Shown in pieces: positions 30,650 through 38,519 of a stretch of DNA of 53,481 nucleotides; position 1 is the first letter of the stretch, and every line of letters begins with the position of its first letter. The DNA comes from Myxococcota bacterium (GTDB lineage: Bacteria > Myxococcota_A > UBA796 > CAJQPC01): assembly GCA_023150775.1 (NCBI GenBank), contig JAKLKE010000009.1, forward strand, positions 1 to 53,481. Reading direction: 5' to 3'. Position numbers and translations under genes: made by a program. The notes under the pieces are model-generated. The model saw only the letters and a list, made by a program, of their open reading frames with translations. It had not been told where the DNA came from and made no database searches.

Positions 30650-31687
30650 TCACCTTGTACCGAGAGTGAGGAGCTCGGACAGCTCCAGACCAAAACCATC
30701 GTAAACCACGGCGCGACGAATGTGGGCGCCGGGCTGAACCACGGCGCCATCCCACACCACGACGCCCTCCAGGCGGGCTCCGGCGCCGACTCGTGCGCCA
30801 GCCCCAAGGATCGTCCCGGGGCCGACGTGCGCGTCGCCCTCAAAGACCACACCTTGCCCGATGAAGAAGGGGCCTTCAGCCTTCACCTTGTCACCGCCGA
30901 CGACGGCCTCGGGACCGCCGATCTGGCGCGCGCCGACCTGGGCCCAGGCGGCGTCGGGCAGAGGGTCCAAGGGCAGGCGCAGGGCCCCGGAGAGCACTTG
31001 TTGGTTGGTCAACCAATAAAGCTCGGGATCGCCGACATCGAGCCAGAGGCCGGGGTGCAAGAGGCCGACGATCCGCCGCTCGTGGAGCACCTTCGCGTAG
31101 CCTTGGCGCACCACACAGGACGCGCCGCTCGGGGGCAACACGTCGAGGAGTGTGCGGCGCAAGGCGTGAACGCCGGTGAAGTGGGTGCCCGGCCGCTCGG
31201 CGCCGACGGGGGGGATCTGCCGGTGCTCGGCGAGCTTCGAGATGACCCCCTCGGCGTCCACCCGCACCTCGCCGTAGGTCTCCCCCGGGGCCAGGGGGCG
31301 CAGGGCCAAGGCGGCGTCGGCGTGGTCCAAAGCGGCGATGAGCGCGCTGAGGTTGACGTCGCAGAGGGTGTCGGCGTTGAGCGCGACAAAACGTTCGGCG
31401 AGCAGGCTCTGGGCCTGGCGCATCCCGCCGCCGGTGCCGAGCACGTCCGGCGCCTCGACGCTCACCAAGACGTCTCCGCCTTGTTTTTCGGCCCAAGCGA
31501 CGACCTGATCGGCCAAGTAGAAGGCGTTCACCACGACGGGGCCCAGGCCGTGCGCCCGGGCGTGGGCCAAGGCGTAGTCGAGCATCGGCCGGCCACAGAC
31601 CGGGACGAGGGGCTTTGGGCGCCGCGAAGTGAGGGGCCGCAGGCGGGTCCCCAACCCCGCAGCGAGCAGAAAGACGCGGGCTTCCAT
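30650..31687 (-). CDS. NDP-sugar nucleotidyltransferase with left-handed beta-helix tail
   Basis: 345 residues. The N-terminal Rossmann-like domain begins LLAAGLGTRLRPLTSRRPKPLVPV, the nucleotide-binding signature of sugar-1-phosphate nucleotidyltransferases; LNADTLCDVN supplies the metal-binding Asp. Residues about 255-330 show hexapeptide-type repeats (FFIGQGVVFEGDAHVGPGTI, LGAGARVGAGARLEGV), predicting a left-handed beta-helix. This architecture is shared by mannose-1-phosphate guanylyltransferase-like enzymes and related NDP-sugar synthases. It probably makes an activated sugar for envelope glycans, which fits the nearby galU gene. Base and sugar specificity cannot be read. Confidence 0.85.
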   Translation of the reverse strand: MEARVFLLAAGLGTRLRPLTSRRPKPLVPVCGRPMLDYALAHARAHGLGPVVVNAFYLADQVVAWAEKQGGDVLVSVEAPDVLGTGGGMRQAQSLLAERFVALNADTLCDVNLSALIAALDHADAALALRPLAPGETYGEVRVDAEGVISKLAEHRQIPPVGAERPGTHFTGVHALRRTLLDVLPPSGASCVVRQGYAKVLHERRIVGLLHPGLWLDVGDPELYWLTNQQVLSGALRLPLDPLPDAAWAQVGARQIGGPEAVVGGDKVKAEGPFFIGQGVVFEGDAHVGPGTILGAGARVGAGARLEGVVVWDGAVVQPGAHIRRAVVYDGFGLELSELLTLGTR

Positions 31688-31764
31688 ACCGCGAAGTTAC
31701 CGCGTCCAGGGCAGCCTCACCAGGGGCCGCTCCGCGACAACGCGAGTTTTTTAAGTTTGACGCC

Positions 31765-34215
31765 TCACATGAGGTCGCGGGGGTCGATGTCGAGGTGCAC
31801 CCGCACCCCCCGCGGCGCGCTCAGGGTGTGGCGGGAGAGCCAACGACCGAGCGCCCCGGCGTCCTTCGCCCGCAGGATGATCTGGTTCCGCCAGCGGCCG
31901 ACGAGCCGGGCCATCGCCGACTGCGCCGGGCCGATGACGTCTACCCCGGCCTCCTTCGCGTCCACCCGGAGCTGCCGGGCCAAGGCCCAGGCGGCCTGGG
32001 CGGACTGGTCGCGGTCGGCGCCCTCAACACGCACCAGCGCGAGGCGGAAGAACGGCGGGTAACGCATCATGCGGCGGCTGCGCTCCTCTTCAGCGAAGAA
32101 GGCCGCGGGGTCGCCCATGGTGCGGAAGACGTGGTGCTCGGGGTGGTGGGTCTGCACGAGCACCCGCCCGGCGACGGCGCCACGACCGGCGCGACCGGCG
32201 AGCTGGGTGAGCAGGGCCCAGGCGCGCTCCGAGGCGCGAAAGTCGGGCATCATCAGCACATGGTCGGCGCCGAGCACGACGGCGAGCTGAACCCCAGGGA
32301 AGTCGTGGCCTTTGGCGACGATCTGGGTGCCGACGAGCAGGCGGGTCTTGCCCTCGCCGAACTCGGCGAGGATGCGGTGGTGGGCGCCCCGGGCGGCGGT
32401 GGTGTCGGCGTCCATTCGCCCGATGGGCACCGAGGGGAAGAGCGTCTGGAGCGCCTCCTCCACCCGCTCCGTGCCCGTGCCCAGCACGTCCAGGGCCCCG
32501 CCGCAGGCCGGGCAGCCCTCAGGCATGGGCCGGTGAAAGCCGCAGTAGTGGCAGGTCAAGGTGCGCTGGCGCTGGTGCAGGACGAGGCTCACCCCGCAGC
32601 TCGGGCAGGCGAACTCGCCGCCGCAGTCGCCGCACTGCACGCAGGTGGCGTAGCCCCGGCGGTTGAACAGGGCGATGGCCTGGCCGCCGCTGTCAAAACA
32701 AGCCTGGAGCGCCTCCACCACCTCCGGCGCGACCAGGGGTTTGCGGCCATCGACCTTCTCGACCCGGCGCAGGTCCACGAGCTCGACGACGGGCACGGGC
32801 CGGGGCGTGGCGCGCTCGGGCAGCTCAAGGAGGCCGTAGCGGCCCTCGACGGCGTTCTGCCAGGTCTCAAACGACGGCGTCGCCGTGCCCAAGACGACGG
32901 GGCAGCCCGCCCGCAGCGCCCGCACCACGGCCATGTCCCGGCCGGAGTAGGTCACGCCCTCGTCTTGTTTGTAGGAGTCGTCGTGCTCCTCATCGACGAG
33001 CACGAGGCCGAGGCGCTGAAAGGGCGCGAACAAGGCCGAGCGCGCGCCAACGGCGACCTGGGCCTCTCCGGCGCGGATCCGCCGCCACTCCCGCAGGCGC
33101 TGGCCGCCGCTGAGCCCGCTGTGTAAGACCGCCACGGAGTCGCCAAAACGGGCGCGAAACCGCCCAGTGAGGAGCGGCGTGAGCCCGATCTCCGGCACCA
33201 GCACGAGCACCTGCTGCCCACGCGCCAGCACCTCGGCGGCGGCGTGCAGATACACCTCGGTCTTGCCTGAGCCGGTGACCCCCCGCAGGAGCCAGGCCCG
33301 GGGAGGGCCGAGGATCTTGGCCACGGCCTCGGCCTGGGCGGGGTTCAAGGTGGGCGGCGTGCGCTCGGCGGGCAGCTCGCCCTCGACCACGGCGTCCCGG
33401 GCCTCCCGGAGCTCCTCTTCAGCGACGCCCCGGTCGATGAGGCGCCGGGCGGCCACCCGGGCGAGGGGCCCGAGCTCCGTCGTCAGCTCCGCGAGGTCAA
33501 CCCCGTCGGGGTGGGCGGCGAGAAAAGACAAGACGGCGGCCTGACGTGCGCCCGGCGCTCGACCGCCGAGGGCGGCCCGCTGATCTTCGCCGCGCAGGCG
33601 CAGCCGGATGAAGCGTTTGATGTGCCCCACCCCGCCGACGGCCTCTTGTTCACGGACGACAAGCTCCCGGCCCAGCAGGCGATCGAGGGCGCGCTCGGCG
33701 TCTTCTGGCGCCACCAGATCGGTGACGGCGCGCACCACGCCCCGGCGGCTGAGCCCCGGGCGGCGCACGACCTCCCGCAGCACCTCGACCTCGTCCCCGG
33801 CGATGGCGTTGGCGGCCAGGGCCTCCACACCGTCCTCCGTCGCCCGGTGGGTGGTGCGGGTGCCGCCCTTGATCTCTTTGGGCAGCGCCCCGGAGATCAC
33901 CTCCCCCAAAGGCGCGTGGTAGTAGCTCGACATCCAACGAAACAGCGCGAGCTGGGCCTCATCGAACACCGGGATGGGGTCGATGAGGCGCTCGATGGGC
34001 CGCAGCTTCTCGGGCTTGACGCCGGGGTCAAGCTCATTGAGCCCATGAAAACCGACCACATACGCCGTCAACGAGCGCCCGCCGAAGGGCGCCGAGACCG
34101 CGTGACCCAAGGCCAGCACCCCCTGGAGGGCGGGAGGCACGAGGTAGGAGTAGGTCTGCCGCAGCGGCGCGTCGACGGCGAGGCGGGCGAGCGCCTGCCC
34201 GGAGTGTGTGGTCAC
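31765..34215 (-). CDS. priA: Primosomal replication restart helicase PriA
   Basis: 816 residues. Starts with GTG overlapping the galU stop (GTGA). Superfamily 2 helicase motifs are present: GVTGSGKTEVY (Walker A), LVDEEHDDSYKQDE (DEEH box), GTATPSFETW and LVGTQIVAKGHDFPGV. A paired zinc-binding region is visible: CVQCGDCGGEFACPSC, then CHYCGFHRPMPEGCPAC, eight Cys as in PriA. The N-terminal 110 residues match the 3' DNA-end-binding part (ALARLAVDAPLRQTYSYLVP). PriA recognises stalled forks and loads the replisome away from oriC. It adds to the replication genes clustered in the window. Confidence 0.95.
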   Translation of the reverse strand: MTTHSGQALARLAVDAPLRQTYSYLVPPALQGVLALGHAVSAPFGGRSLTAYVVGFHGLNELDPGVKPEKLRPIERLIDPIPVFDEAQLALFRWMSSYYHAPLGEVISGALPKEIKGGTRTTHRATEDGVEALAANAIAGDEVEVLREVVRRPGLSRRGVVRAVTDLVAPEDAERALDRLLGRELVVREQEAVGGVGHIKRFIRLRLRGEDQRAALGGRAPGARQAAVLSFLAAHPDGVDLAELTTELGPLARVAARRLIDRGVAEEELREARDAVVEGELPAERTPPTLNPAQAEAVAKILGPPRAWLLRGVTGSGKTEVYLHAAAEVLARGQQVLVLVPEIGLTPLLTGRFRARFGDSVAVLHSGLSGGQRLREWRRIRAGEAQVAVGARSALFAPFQRLGLVLVDEEHDDSYKQDEGVTYSGRDMAVVRALRAGCPVVLGTATPSFETWQNAVEGRYGLLELPERATPRPVPVVELVDLRRVEKVDGRKPLVAPEVVEALQACFDSGGQAIALFNRRGYATCVQCGDCGGEFACPSCGVSLVLHQRQRTLTCHYCGFHRPMPEGCPACGGALDVLGTGTERVEEALQTLFPSVPIGRMDADTTAARGAHHRILAEFGEGKTRLLVGTQIVAKGHDFPGVQLAVVLGADHVLMMPDFRASERAWALLTQLAGRAGRGAVAGRVLVQTHHPEHHVFRTMGDPAAFFAEEERSRRMMRYPPFFRLALVRVEGADRDQSAQAAWALARQLRVDAKEAGVDVIGPAQSAMARLVGRWRNQIILRAKDAGALGRWLSRHTLSAPRGVRVHLDIDPRDLM

Positions 34216-35087
34216 CGACCCTCAAACTCCTGGAGGAGCGCTCGGACCCCGTCCGCCAGCTCGGGGCGCTTCAAGGCGTAGTGCAGGTTCGCCCGCAACA
34301 AGCCGAGCACGTTGCCCGTGTCGAAGCGCTCGCCCTCAAACTCTAGGCCCCAGGCCTCGCCTTGGGCGGCGAGGACAGCCAAGGCGTCGGTGAGCTGAAT
34401 CTCGCCGCCGCGACCCGGCTTGGTCTGGGCGAGGATGCCCATGATGCGCCCGGGGAGCACGTAGCGCCCGACGATGGAGAGGTTGGACGGGGCCTCGGCG
34501 GGGGGCGGCTTCTCGACCATCACCGAGATGTGGGTGAGGCGCTCGTTGACCCGCTCGCCGCCGATGACGCCGTAGCGGTTCGTCTGGTCGGGGGGCACGG
34601 GCATGAGCGCCACGACGCAGCCGCCGCGCGCGGCGTGAACGTCGAGGAGCTGGCCGATGGCGGGCTGTTTGGCGTCGATCACGTCGTCGCCCAAGAGCAC
34701 GGCGAAGTCTTCGTCGCCCACGGCGGCGGCGGCGGTGCGCACGGCGTGGCCGAGGCCCAGGGCCTCCTCTTGGCGCATCGTCATCACCGTGGCCAGCTCA
34801 CCCACCCGGCGCACCTCCCGGGCGAGATCGAGCTTGCCCGTGGCCTCCAGGTGGGCCTCCAGAGCCGGAGACCGGTGGAAGTAGTCCACGATGGCCTCTT
34901 TGCCCCGGGCGACGACGAGGATCAGCTCGGTGAGCCCGGCCTCGACGGCCTCCGCGACGATGAGCTCGATGCCCGGCCGATCGCAGATGGGCAGCATCTC
35001 TTTGGGGACGGCCTTGGTGACCGGCAAAAACCGGGTGCCGAGACCCGCCACGGGGAGCACCGCCTTACGCACTCGGGACGCCATCAT
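34212..35087 (-). CDS. galU: UTP-glucose-1-phosphate uridylyltransferase
   Basis: 291 residues, normal for GalU. The N-terminus RKAVLPVAGLGTRFLPVTKA followed by VPKEMLPICDRPGIELIVAEA is the family signature (GxGTRxLPxTK and the KEMLPI lysine). VLLGDDVIDAK and KPPPAEAPSNLSIVGRYVLP also match. It makes UDP-glucose from UTP and glucose-1-phosphate, feeding lipopolysaccharide, exopolysaccharide and trehalose synthesis. The stop overlaps the priA start by 4 bases. The next leftward genes include another sugar nucleotidyltransferase, a related activity. Confidence 0.95.
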   Translation of the reverse strand: MMASRVRKAVLPVAGLGTRFLPVTKAVPKEMLPICDRPGIELIVAEAVEAGLTELILVVARGKEAIVDYFHRSPALEAHLEATGKLDLAREVRRVGELATVMTMRQEEALGLGHAVRTAAAAVGDEDFAVLLGDDVIDAKQPAIGQLLDVHAARGGCVVALMPVPPDQTNRYGVIGGERVNERLTHISVMVEKPPPAEAPSNLSIVGRYVLPGRIMGILAQTKPGRGGEIQLTDALAVLAAQGEAWGLEFEGERFDTGNVLGLLRANLHYALKRPELADGVRALLQEFEGR

Positions 35088-35218
35088 GAAGCCTCCGGGC
35101 CCCTTCTTGGTCGGGACACGATAGAAGGGTCAGTCCGCGCAGAGTCTACGCCGTTACGGGCTCCTCTGGCCGCGGAGAATATCCCCGGGCCTCCCCCTGG
35201 GGCAAGCGGAGGTTCCCC

Positions 35219-36142
35219 TTGGGACGGCGGCTCGGACAGCTTCTGGCCTTCTTTTGCGCGCTGAGCGGCTCGGCCTGGGCCGCTGAGGCCGACACCACGG
35301 CCCTGCGTGGCCTGGCCGGCGCGGGCATGGCCGACGGCTTAGAGCTCGGCTCAGTGCGGCGGGCCCCGGCGGCGATGCTGCTGGATGTGGACTACGCGGC
35401 CCAGGTGGAGCTCGGCTTCGGCGATGGGCTGCGGCCCATGGGCGTGATGAAAGACACCCGCACCTCCAACTTCGGCGCGGGGGTGCTCTACACGAGCGAG
35501 TGGGCGGATCGGGCCGCTGAGGTGGACGATCTCCCCGGCTGGCTGCCCGCCGACGAAGAGCTCCCCACGGATGACTCTTGGTCCCAGACCACCCGGGTCT
35601 CGATGGGCTACGGCGCCGGTCAGCTCATCATCCCCGACGGGTCGTCGATGCGGGAGGTGCGCCGCTTCGCCGTGGGCGTCAGCGCCGTGTATGAGCGGGT
35701 GGACTCCTCGCTGAGCGGGCTCACCCAGGCCGTTGAGCTCGACGTCGGCCTCGCCGGGCGCCCCACGGGCCTCATCACCGTCGCCGCCACGGCCCATGAT
35801 CTGCTGCCCACCGGCGAGCGCCTGCCTTCAGCGGAGCTCGGCGTGTGTTGGCTCGCGCGGCCGACCCTGAAGGTGGTCGCCGATGGCGCCTGGGATCGGT
35901 CCTACGAGGGCCAGCCCTGGGGCGGTCGCGCCGGGCTGGAGCTGACGGCGGCCGAGGCCGTGCCGCTGCGGGTGGGCTACGCCGTCGAGGGCGACACCCA
36001 GCGCCTCGGCCTGGGCTTGGGCATCGAGGATCAAAAGGCGCGGCTGGACTACGCCATCAACGTGATGACCGTCGGCCCCAAGGCCACCCGGGACGACCCG
36101 GCGTTCATCACCCACAGCGTCGCGCTGCGGGTTCAGCTCTAG
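35219..36142 (+). CDS. Exported beta-barrel-like protein of unknown function
   Basis: 307 residues from a TTG at 35219, preceded by GGAGG at 6 bases. A signal peptide ends near GSAWA|AEA. After that, GLAGAGMADGLELGSVRRAP recalls the N-terminal segment of PorV/FadL-like outer-membrane proteins. The body is rich in Gly and alternating strands (LELTAAEAVPLRVGYAVEG, LGLGLGIEDQKARLDYAINV) and ends in SVALRVQL, fitting an outer-membrane barrel. No specific family can be named. It stands alone between divergent galU and convergent mnmE. Confidence 0.72.
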   Translation: MGRRLGQLLAFFCALSGSAWAAEADTTALRGLAGAGMADGLELGSVRRAPAAMLLDVDYAAQVELGFGDGLRPMGVMKDTRTSNFGAGVLYTSEWADRAAEVDDLPGWLPADEELPTDDSWSQTTRVSMGYGAGQLIIPDGSSMREVRRFAVGVSAVYERVDSSLSGLTQAVELDVGLAGRPTGLITVAATAHDLLPTGERLPSAELGVCWLARPTLKVVADGAWDRSYEGQPWGGRAGLELTAAEAVPLRVGYAVEGDTQRLGLGLGIEDQKARLDYAINVMTVGPKATRDDPAFITHSVALRVQL

Positions 36143-36154
36143 GGGTACGCGGAT

Positions 36155-37501
36155 CTACTTTCCGACGCAGAAGCGCTGAAAGAGCCGGTCCAAGGCGTCT
36201 TCGCGGGTGTCGCGCCCCACGAGCTGATCTAGGCTTGAGAGCCCCTCGTAGAGCTCCTCCGCCGCCACGGCGGGGCCGAGCCCGCTCGCCAAGGCCTCTT
36301 GCGCGGCGGCCGCCGAGCTGGAGACCGCGTAGAGCAGGTCGCGCTGGCGCGCCGAGGCGATGAGCGCCCTCGCCCCGGCGGGCAGCTCACCGCGAAGGGC
36401 CTGGGGGATCGCCACCCTGAGCGCCTCGACGCCTTCGCCGGTGCGGGCGTTGGTCATCCACAGCGCCTCGCCGTCGAGCCGGGTGACGGCCCCCGGGCGG
36501 TCGGCGTGGTTGCCGATGAGCAGGCGGGGGCGGCCCTTCGAGCGCGCGAGGGCCTCGGCGGCGAGGTCTGGGGTGTGCGCGGGGATCACGACGAGGAGCA
36601 GATCGGCGTCTCCGGCCAGCGCTTGGCCCAAGGCGAGGCCTTCAGCCTCGATGGGCCCGGGATCGTCCCGAAGCCCGGCGGTGTCGAGCAGGCGAACCCG
36701 CACACCCTCAAAGCTCACCCGGCGCTCGACCACGTCTCTTGTGGTGCCCGGCTCGGGAGAGACCAGCGCCCGCACCGAGCCGCCCAGGGCGTTGAACAAG
36801 GAGGACTTCCCGGCGTTCACCGGCCCGATGAGCGCGACGTCGGCGCCCTCCACCGCCGCGCGCCCGGCCTTAAACCCATCGGCCGCCTGCCGGGCCTCGT
36901 TTGCCAAGGCGCCCAGCCGTGTGACGACCGCGGCGTCTTCAGTGAAGCCTAAACCTTCGCCGGGGTAGTCGAGCCGCGCCTCAAGCTCGGCGCAGACGTC
37001 GATGAGCCCGGCGCGCAGGCCCTCGGCCAGCTCGGCCACGGCGCCCGAGAGCCCGGCCTGGGCGAGCACGAGCCCCTCGGGGGTGCTCGCCTCGATGGCC
37101 TGGAGGACAGCCTCAGCCCGGGTGAGGTCGAGGCGCCCCGAGGCCACGGCCCGCCGGGTGAACTCTCCGGGCTCGGCGAGCCGCGCCCCGGCGGCCTGGG
37201 CGGCGCGCAGGAGGCGCTCGACGATGAGCGGGTTGCCGTGGCAGCCCAGCTCCGCGACGTCTTCGCCGGTGTAGGAGTGAGGGCCGGGGAAGAAGGTCAG
37301 CAGGCCCTCGTCGATGAGCCCGTCCTCATCAAAGAAGGCCGTGAGCCGCGCTCGTCGGGCGGGGGGAAACCCACCTTTGGCACGACAGAACTGAAGCAGC
37401 AGCGGCCGCAGTGAGACCCCGGAGAGCCTCACCACGGCCACCGCGCCGCGCCCCCACGGCGTCGCGTTGGCGACGATGGGGGCGTCTGGGCCGCGCGCCA
37501 A
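36155..37501 (-). CDS. mnmE: tRNA modification GTPase MnmE (TrmE)
   Basis: 448 residues. The N-terminal folate-binding domain is recognisable by GRGAVAVVRLSG, PHSYTGEDVAELGCHGNP and GEFTRRAV. The G domain shows IGPVNAGKSSLFNALGG (P-loop), PGTTRDVVERR, DTAGLRDDPGPIEAEGL and NHAD in place of the usual NKxD. The chain ends in FCVGK, the catalytic Cys motif CxGK that is diagnostic for MnmE. With MnmG it makes the cmnm5 modification of U34 in several tRNAs. The gene begins 3 bases after jag, continuing the rpmH-rnpA-yidD-yidC-jag-mnmE order found in many bacteria. Confidence 0.95.
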   Translation of the reverse strand: MARGPDAPIVANATPWGRGAVAVVRLSGVSLRPLLLQFCRAKGGFPPARRARLTAFFDEDGLIDEGLLTFFPGPHSYTGEDVAELGCHGNPLIVERLLRAAQAAGARLAEPGEFTRRAVASGRLDLTRAEAVLQAIEASTPEGLVLAQAGLSGAVAELAEGLRAGLIDVCAELEARLDYPGEGLGFTEDAAVVTRLGALANEARQAADGFKAGRAAVEGADVALIGPVNAGKSSLFNALGGSVRALVSPEPGTTRDVVERRVSFEGVRVRLLDTAGLRDDPGPIEAEGLALGQALAGDADLLLVVIPAHTPDLAAEALARSKGRPRLLIGNHADRPGAVTRLDGEALWMTNARTGEGVEALRVAIPQALRGELPAGARALIASARQRDLLYAVSSSAAAAQEALASGLGPAVAAEELYEGLSSLDQLVGRDTREDALDRLFQRFCVGK

Positions 37502-37504
37502 GGA

Positions 37505-38491
37505 TCAGCCCTGGTCTTCGCCGCCGCCAGCACCGTTGGTGGCGTAGATCTCGATCTGCTTGGCGTTGCCCTCACCGATGGAGCGCGTGCCGACGCCCGG
37601 GATCTCCGAGACGGCGAGGTGCACGGCGCGGCGGTCGAAGCTGTTGAGCTCCTTCCGGATCAGCTCGGGGGTGCCGGAGGAGGCCACACGCTCGGCGATC
37701 TTCATCGCGAGCTTCTTGAGCGCCTCGGTGTCGGCGTCCCGACCCCCGCCGCCCTCACGGCCACGGCGATCCCCGCCGCGGTCGCCGCCACGATCTCCAC
37801 CACGGCCACCGCGGTCACCGCCACGATCTCCGCCACGGTCGCCGCCGCCGCGCGGGCCACGGTCACCGCCGCGGTCGCCGCCGCCGCGCGGGCCACGATC
37901 GCCGCCGCGGTCACCGCCACGATCGCCGCCGCGGTCATCCCGGCCACGACGATCATCCCGGCCGCCACGGTCGTCGCGGCGATCCCCGCCACGGTCGTCG
38001 CGGCGGTCATCCCGGGGGCGCTCATCGCCACCGCCGCGGCCATCGGCCACGTCGATCACGAAGTCACGATCGGGGTAGTCCGCGCCGACACACTGCAGCA
38101 TCAGGTGGCGGATCGCCTTCAAGGTGCTGCCCTGCTTGCCGATGAACCGGCCCGGGGCGTCCACGTCCACCATCAGGCGAACGGTCTTGTTCTGGCCCGG
38201 AGAGGCCTGAACGTCACCTTTGAGCCCCATGAGCTCGATGACGGTCATGATCCACTTGCGGCCATCGCTGAGCGCCTCGACCTCTTCAGGGTCGCGGGAC
38301 CAGGCGATGACACGCACGCTGTCTCGGGAGATGGTCACGCCGAGCTCGTTGCGGAACCAGCTCTTGTCGAGGGTCCACTGGACGGCGTGGGGCTCTACGC
38401 CGAGCCGAGTGGCGGCGTCGCGCACGGCGGCGGCGATGTGTGGGCCTTCGCCCGTTGCGGTGATTGCGCCCTCAGGAGGGTTCTTGGTCAT
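37505..38491 (-). CDS. jag: Jag/KhpB RNA-binding protein with RGG-like disordered insert
   Basis: 328 residues from the ATG at 38491, the first start after the yidC stop. An N-terminal Jag domain (about 1-60, ITATGEGPHIAAAVRDAATR) is followed by a KH domain (about 75-140) with GRFIGKQGSTLKAIRHLM (GxxG loop). The C-terminal R3H domain (about 255-320) has FDRRAVHLAVSEIPGVGT. Between KH and R3H, residues about 149-250 are nearly only Gly, Asp and Arg (GGDRGGDRGP, RGGGDRGGDR), a disordered insert of the RGG/RGD type. KhpB binds many RNAs together with KhpA and affects cell elongation and division in Gram-positives. It keeps its usual place after yidC. Confidence 0.93.
   Translation of the reverse strand: MTKNPPEGAITATGEGPHIAAAVRDAATRLGVEPHAVQWTLDKSWFRNELGVTISRDSVRVIAWSRDPEEVEALSDGRKWIMTVIELMGLKGDVQASPGQNKTVRLMVDVDAPGRFIGKQGSTLKAIRHLMLQCVGADYPDRDFVIDVADGRGGGDERPRDDRRDDRGGDRRDDRGGRDDRRGRDDRGGDRGGDRGGDRGPRGGGDRGGDRGPRGGGDRGGDRGGDRGGRGGDRGGDRGGDRRGREGGGGRDADTEALKKLAMKIAERVASSGTPELIRKELNSFDRRAVHLAVSEIPGVGTRSIGEGNAKQIEIYATNGAGGGEDQG
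37740..38045 (-). repeat. G+C-rich degenerate coding repeats of the Jag insert
   Basis: Short imperfect repeats of the units ccgccgcggtc and ccacggtcg encode the Arg/Gly/Asp-rich linker. They stay in frame with jag and are prone to length change. Confidence 0.7.
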
Positions 38492-38519
38492 AACGCTGCG
38501 ACTCCGCGTAGGTCGGGGG

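Noticed and set aside
31730-31752. Hairpin cgcg-acaa-cgcg followed by six T, like a terminator
   Set aside because: It would work only for rightward transcription, and no rightward gene precedes it; both flanking genes run leftward and the stem is short.
29951-32062. 703-codon plus-strand open frame across PP2C and nucleotidyltransferase genes
   Set aside because: It spans two well-supported minus-strand genes and their junction and has no recognisable motif.
37740-38045. Regular short repeats that could suggest a CRISPR array
   Set aside because: The repeats are degenerate, have no spacers and stay in frame as the Gly/Arg/Asp linker of Jag.
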